Assembly: GCA_036566745.1 (NCBI GenBank)
Contig: DATCVR010000356.1
Location: forward strand, 1 to 25,641
Reading direction: 5' to 3'
DNA from: DATCVR01 sp036566745
Lineage (GTDB): Bacteria; Actinomycetota; Actinomycetes; Jiangellales; Jiangellaceae
DNA: 25,641 bases
Below the pieces are notes generated by a model. The model had not been told where the DNA came from. It saw only the letters and a list, made by a program, of their open reading frames with translations, and made no database searches. The first letter of the stretch is position 1. Each line of letters begins with the position of its first letter. Both the position numbers and the translations under genes were made by a program. Positions 22,472 to 25,641 of this stretch are shown here, piece after piece.

Positions 22472-24874
22472 TCAGAGCAGGCCGCGCTTCTGCATCTGGG
22501 TCCAGAGGATCCAGCCGGGCACGATCGGCAGCCAGAACGACACGATGCGGAACACCAGGACCGCCGACACCGCGATCGACGCGCTGACGCCCAGGGCGGT
22601 CACACCAGCGGTGAGCGCCGCCTCGACCGCGCCCAGACCACCCGGCGTCGGCACCGCCATGCCGAGGGTGTTACCCACCAGCTGCACCACCGCGAGCGCG
22701 GCGATGTTGGCCGATCCGCCCACCGCCTTGAGACACGCGTAGAAGCACAGCACGAGGCTGCTGGCCTGCAGCAGGATGCCGCCGATCGCCACCAGCAGCT
22801 TGCGCGGGTTGCTCAGGACGTCGAGCAGGCGTGGCAGTCCACGCTGGGCGAACTCGCTCCACACCTCGCGCAACCGTTTGCGGATCGGCGGGATGAGCAC
22901 CAGGAGCGCCGCCGCCACCAGCACCCCGATGATGATCATGAACGTGGTAGGCGACGGATCCAGCCCTGCTGCGGCCGACGACCCTGACACGACACCCAGG
23001 ATGGCGATCAGCGGCAGGGTGATCGCGACGTTGCCGACCTGGTTGGCCGCCACGCTCGCCGCCGCCAACGGCCCTGCGACGCCGGCCTTGGTCAGCAGCC
23101 GGATGTTGATGGCGACGTTGCCGACCGTGGACGGCGCCACCAGCCGCAGAAAGCTCAGCGACACCTGGGCGCCCACCGTGCGCCAGAACGGCACCTTCTC
23201 CGGCACGAACCCCAGCATCGCGAACGCCGCGCCGATGTAGTTGGCGAACATCGCCGCCAGCGCCAGGAGCAGCCAGCGCCAGTCGGTCTGGGACCACAGC
23301 TGACCGGGGTTGACGTTGGACAGCTGGGTACCGACGAGGTACACCGCGAACACCGCGCCGACTCCGGTGAGCAGCGTGATCGGCCGGAAGCGCTGGAGCT
23401 GGACCGGCTCCTCGGGCTCGCGTCCGATGCTCTTGACCAGGCCGTCGCGCAGCTCGGAGAGCACGGTGCGGCGGCCCTTGAGGTCGCGCCGGGTCGAGCG
23501 GGCCAGCGCCACCGGCTGCAGCAGCGGGATGGCGCCGGTGACGACGTCGGGACCGAGCACGTCGAGAGCGGTCTTGATCGTCCGGTCGGCGCCCACCACG
23601 AGCGAGACCCCCACGAGCGCCTGGGCGAGGTCGGCACGGATGGCCAGGTCGGGTGCGGCGACCTCGCCTCCGGAGGGGTCAAGGAGCCAGACGCGGCCGT
23701 TGTCGGCGATGAGGATGGTGCGGCCGGACAACCGGCGGTGGGCCACCTGGTTGCGCCGCAGCCGGCCCAGCTGTCGCCAGAGGTCCTGGAGCATCTCGTC
23801 CGTGACCTGGTCGGCGGTGAGCTTCGACAGCGGCGTGCCGGGGATGTGGTCGTAGACGATCAGCGCGGCGTCGCCCCCGACCTTGAGCACGTTGCGCAGC
23901 TTCGGCGTGCGCGCGCCCGCGCGTGCGACGGCGAGCGACTGCAGCGTGATCTGGTCGATGGCTGTGCGCATGGTGACCGTCTGGCGGGGGAGCACCTCCT
24001 CGCGGGTGCGGATCCGGTCGATGGCCCTGGCCAGGGCCCCGGCGCCGTCGTTGCCACGATCGAGGACGAGGACGCCGAGCGTGCCCTGGGCGCTCTCGGC
24101 GATGTAGCGGCGGTACTCGTCGACCGGATCGGCGCGCAGGCTGGTGAGGTCGTAGCCATTGGCGCGCAGGACGGCGGCGACCCGGCGTCCGTCGGGCGCC
24201 ACCGATGGCTGTCCGCTGACCAGCCGCACCAGCAGCCCGACGATGCGCCCGATGCCCAGCGCGGTGAGCATGCCCGCCACCGTGGCGGTGCCCTGGAGCA
24301 GGCCGACCGCGAAGCTGCCCGCGATCGCGAACAGGGTGACGTGCCGGATCCGCTTCATGTCCAGCCGCGAGACCACCGTGATCACGGCGACCAGCAGGGC
24401 CGGGTAGGCGGGCACCGGGATGCCGTCGGCGCCCTGGACCACCGGGACGAAGGAGTCGTGCAGCCGCTCCGGGGCCGGCCCCACGAGCCAGGCCGAGACC
24501 AGCGCCGACGCCACCGCGGCGAGTACCCCCGCCACCAGCAGCTCGACAGTGGTGCGCAGCCGGCCGCGGATCATCAGGATGACGACGAGGATCGGTGGCA
24601 GCGCCAGGCCCGCGAGCTCGGACGTGAACGAGACCAGCCCGACCAGCCCACCCGGGATGCGGGGATTGATGTCGGCGAGGTCGGCGGTCAGACCGGTGAG
24701 GGTGCGTTCGGCGATGATCGCCAGGCCGATCAGCGCGGTCATACTGACGACCACGAGCAGCAGCCGCAGGCCGTCGATGGGACGCCGGGTACGACGCGGC
24801 AGCGGGGGCTCGTCGACCAGGATCTGCCCGGTCGAGGTGTCCCGCTTGTTCGTCGTCTCGGTCGCGTCGGCCAT
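22472..24874 (-). CDS. LPG-synthase-TM/flippase-like protein with degenerate kinase domain
   Basis: An 800-residue membrane protein in three parts. Part 1 (about 36-219) has about six membrane helices. Part 2 (about 220-495) is soluble and reads like an aminoglycoside-phosphotransferase/kinase fold: VLVLDRGNDGAGAL, ALIVYDHIPGTPLSKL, then H379-R-R-L-S-G-R-T-I-L and WLLDPSGG; the catalytic Asp of HRD is R381 and the Asn is T386, while the DFG Asp remains as D399. Part 3 (about 498-790) is the LPG_synthase_TM (UPF0104) bundle with FLRLVAPSTVGNVAINIRLL and VPTPGGLGAVEAAL, the motif set seen in MprF flippase domains and related proteins. There is no aminoacyl-transferase domain. Lipid or glycolipid movement is likely; substrate unknown. 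ATG 24874 follows AGGG on the minus strand. Confidence 0.8.
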   Translation of the reverse strand: MADATETTNKRDTSTGQILVDEPPLPRRTRRPIDGLRLLLVVVSMTALIGLAIIAERTLTGLTADLADINPRIPGGLVGLVSFTSELAGLALPPILVVILMIRGRLRTTVELLVAGVLAAVASALVSAWLVGPAPERLHDSFVPVVQGADGIPVPAYPALLVAVITVVSRLDMKRIRHVTLFAIAGSFAVGLLQGTATVAGMLTALGIGRIVGLLVRLVSGQPSVAPDGRRVAAVLRANGYDLTSLRADPVDEYRRYIAESAQGTLGVLVLDRGNDGAGALARAIDRIRTREEVLPRQTVTMRTAIDQITLQSLAVARAGARTPKLRNVLKVGGDAALIVYDHIPGTPLSKLTADQVTDEMLQDLWRQLGRLRRNQVAHRRLSGRTILIADNGRVWLLDPSGGEVAAPDLAIRADLAQALVGVSLVVGADRTIKTALDVLGPDVVTGAIPLLQPVALARSTRRDLKGRRTVLSELRDGLVKSIGREPEEPVQLQRFRPITLLTGVGAVFAVYLVGTQLSNVNPGQLWSQTDWRWLLLALAAMFANYIGAAFAMLGFVPEKVPFWRTVGAQVSLSFLRLVAPSTVGNVAINIRLLTKAGVAGPLAAASVAANQVGNVAITLPLIAILGVVSGSSAAAGLDPSPTTFMIIIGVLVAAALLVLIPPIRKRLREVWSEFAQRGLPRLLDVLSNPRKLLVAIGGILLQASSLVLCFYACLKAVGGSANIAALAVVQLVGNTLGMAVPTPGGLGAVEAALTAGVTALGVSASIAVSAVLVFRIVSFWLPIVPGWILWTQMQKRGLL

Positions 24875-24956
24875 GGAACCCTGATCGTCCCATGTCAACG
24901 GCGTTCTCCGATGCGCGGACCCACGCAAAGCGCCGTCGCGTGTCGCCTGCGGGATC

Positions 24957-25283
24957 ATGACGGATGTGGACGACGAGTACGTCGAGGCGGTGTTGAGCCT
25001 CGTCGAGCGCATCCCGGCCGGCCGGGCGATGTCGTACGGCGCCGTCGCCGAGGTGGTCGGCGAGACCCTCGCTCGCGGTGGCCCGCGCCAGGTCGGAGCG
25101 GTGATGTCGGCCTACGGCGCGGCGGTCCCGTGGTGGCGGGTCGTGACCGCGTCCGGGCAGCTGCCCCGGGGGCACGAGGTGCGGGCGCTGGCCGAGCATG
25201 CCGCCGAGGGGACGCCGCTCGTGCGCGACGGCACCCGGATCGACCTGCGCCGGGCCGGTTGGGACCCGCCTCGATCGAGCTGA
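24957..25283 (+). CDS. Alkyltransferase-like (ATL) protein, MGMT family
   Basis: A 108-residue protein equal to the DNA-binding domain of O6-alkylguanine-DNA alkyltransferases. RIPAGRAMSYGAVAEVVG and PRQVGAVMSAYG form the helix-turn-helix, and the active-site motif PCHR is replaced by P58-W59-W60-R61, so the acceptor Cys is Trp. Known ATL proteins bind O6-alkylguanine without repairing it and flag it for nucleotide excision repair; that role is inferred here. The ATG lies 82 bp from the divergent flippase-like gene. GTG 24966 is an alternative start. No clear -10 or ribosome site is seen. A UvrD-type helicase gene follows on the same strand. Confidence 0.88.
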   Translation: MTDVDDEYVEAVLSLVERIPAGRAMSYGAVAEVVGETLARGGPRQVGAVMSAYGAAVPWWRVVTASGQLPRGHEVRALAEHAAEGTPLVRDGTRIDLRRAGWDPPRSS

Positions 25284-25433
25284 GACGGGGGCCGCGCGCG
25301 TGTCCGGCCGTCGGGTCACGAGTCTTGTCCGGGCCTCGTGGTGGGATGGGTCTCGTTCGGATGAGCCCCGATCCCTGTCCAGATCGGTCAGGGCCGCGTC
25401 CATCAGGACAGTGTCCGCACGAGACGATCGGGG

Positions 25434-25641
25434 GTGACGGTGGCGCGCTCCAGGCTGCGGCTGGTCCGGGCTGCCCAGACACCGCTGGCGTCGGCTCCAG
25501 CGCTCGACGCCAGCCAGCGCCAGGTGGTCGAGCATCGCGGCGGTCCGCTCCTGGTGCTCGCCGGCCCTGGTACGGGCAAGACCACCACCTTGGTCGAGGC
25601 GGTGGTCGACCGCATCGAGCACGACGGCCTGTCGCCCGAGC
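25434..25641 (+). CDS. UvrD/REP-type ATP-dependent helicase (5' part only)
   Basis: The first 69 codons of a superfamily 1 helicase cut by the window end. The Q-motif-like LDASQRQVVEH is followed by LLVLAGPGTGKTTTLVEAVV with Walker A GPGTGKTT, as in UvrD/PcrA/AddA-type proteins. The reading frame has no stop to the last base. GTG 25434 preceded by a run of G is the likely start; GTG 25440 is an alternative. The 150-bp gap before it shows no clear promoter. The GPGTGKT form of Walker A and the neighbourhood (moeZ, flippase-like, ATL) suggest the actinobacterial helicase that carries a C-terminal PD-(D/E)XK domain, but that part is out of view. Confidence 0.85.
   Translation, partial: MTVARSRLRLVRAAQTPLASAPALDASQRQVVEHRGGPLLVLAGPGTGKTTTLVEAVVDRIEHDGLSPE

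Noticed and set aside
24894..24899. TTGACA (minus strand) as -35 for the flippase-like gene
   Set aside because: It lies only about 20 nt before the start codon, so a matching -10 would fall at or inside the coding sequence and none is seen.
23679..25622. Minus-strand open frame of 647 codons at the right end
   Set aside because: It overlaps the flippase-like gene in another frame and runs antisense through the ATL and helicase genes; Arg/Pro/His-rich shadow.

Overview
The window is chromosomal DNA of very high G+C content, with GTG starts about as common as ATG, tightly packed genes, TAnnnT-type -10 hexamers and several apparently leaderless genes. Together with families such as LppX/LprAFG lipoproteins, DUF3107, DUF6758, a MoeZ-type adenylyltransferase-rhodanese fusion and the local gene order, this points to an actinomycete. 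A relative of Nocardioidaceae/Propionibacteriales is my guess from gene style; it cannot be proven from the sequence alone. I see no tRNA, rRNA, CRISPR array, transposase or phage gene, so this is mostly conserved core genome.

Layout. 1-5.5 kb (+): LprG-like lipoprotein, CitE-like CoA-ester lyase, two tandem PlsC-type acyltransferases, an HNH endonuclease and an acyl-CoA dehydrogenase. 5.7-7.2 kb: a GSP17M-domain stress membrane protein converging on a CorA metal transporter. 7.3-9.6 kb (+): DUF2332 protein, MaoC-type hydratase, histidine phosphatase. 9.8-12.8 kb (+): an apparent operon DUF6758 - PHP phosphoesterase - MarC membrane protein - RecB-like Fe-S nuclease, with stop/start overlaps at the last two junctions. 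12.9-15.1 kb (+): L,D-transpeptidase directly abutting a GT39-type membrane glycosyltransferase, followed by a decayed Gfo/Idh/MocA oxidoreductase. 16.1-18.7 kb: DEAD-box RNA helicase (-) divergent from a ferritin-like protein (+). 18.7-20.1 kb (-): DUF3107, a TetR regulator and a small acidic protein. 20.1-22.3 kb (+): alpha/beta hydrolase and MoeZ. 22.5-24.9 kb (-): an 800-residue membrane protein joining an N-terminal membrane module, a degenerate kinase-like domain and an LPG-synthase-TM/flippase domain. 25-25.6 kb (+): an alkyltransferase-like (ATL) protein and the start of a UvrD-type helicase cut by the window end.

How the genes relate. The CoA lyase, acyl-CoA dehydrogenase and MaoC hydratase could act in one branched-chain acyl-CoA route although they are separated here. 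The transpeptidase, glycosyltransferase, acyltransferases, lipoprotein and flippase-like protein serve the envelope. The RecB-like nuclease, ATL, UvrD-type helicase and HNH protein belong to DNA metabolism.

The most unusual signal is not a gene. A structured intergenic element of about 80-95 nt occurs three times (5485-5560, 9643-9720 reversed, 22342-22435), with a partial core at 3494-3505. The three copies align without gaps, always lie 3' of genes, and some paired positions change in a complementary way. Second is the degenerate kinase-like domain inside the 800-residue membrane protein, and third a cluster of GGGACGA half-sites upstream of the TetR gene, one pair of which overlaps its -10 hexamer.
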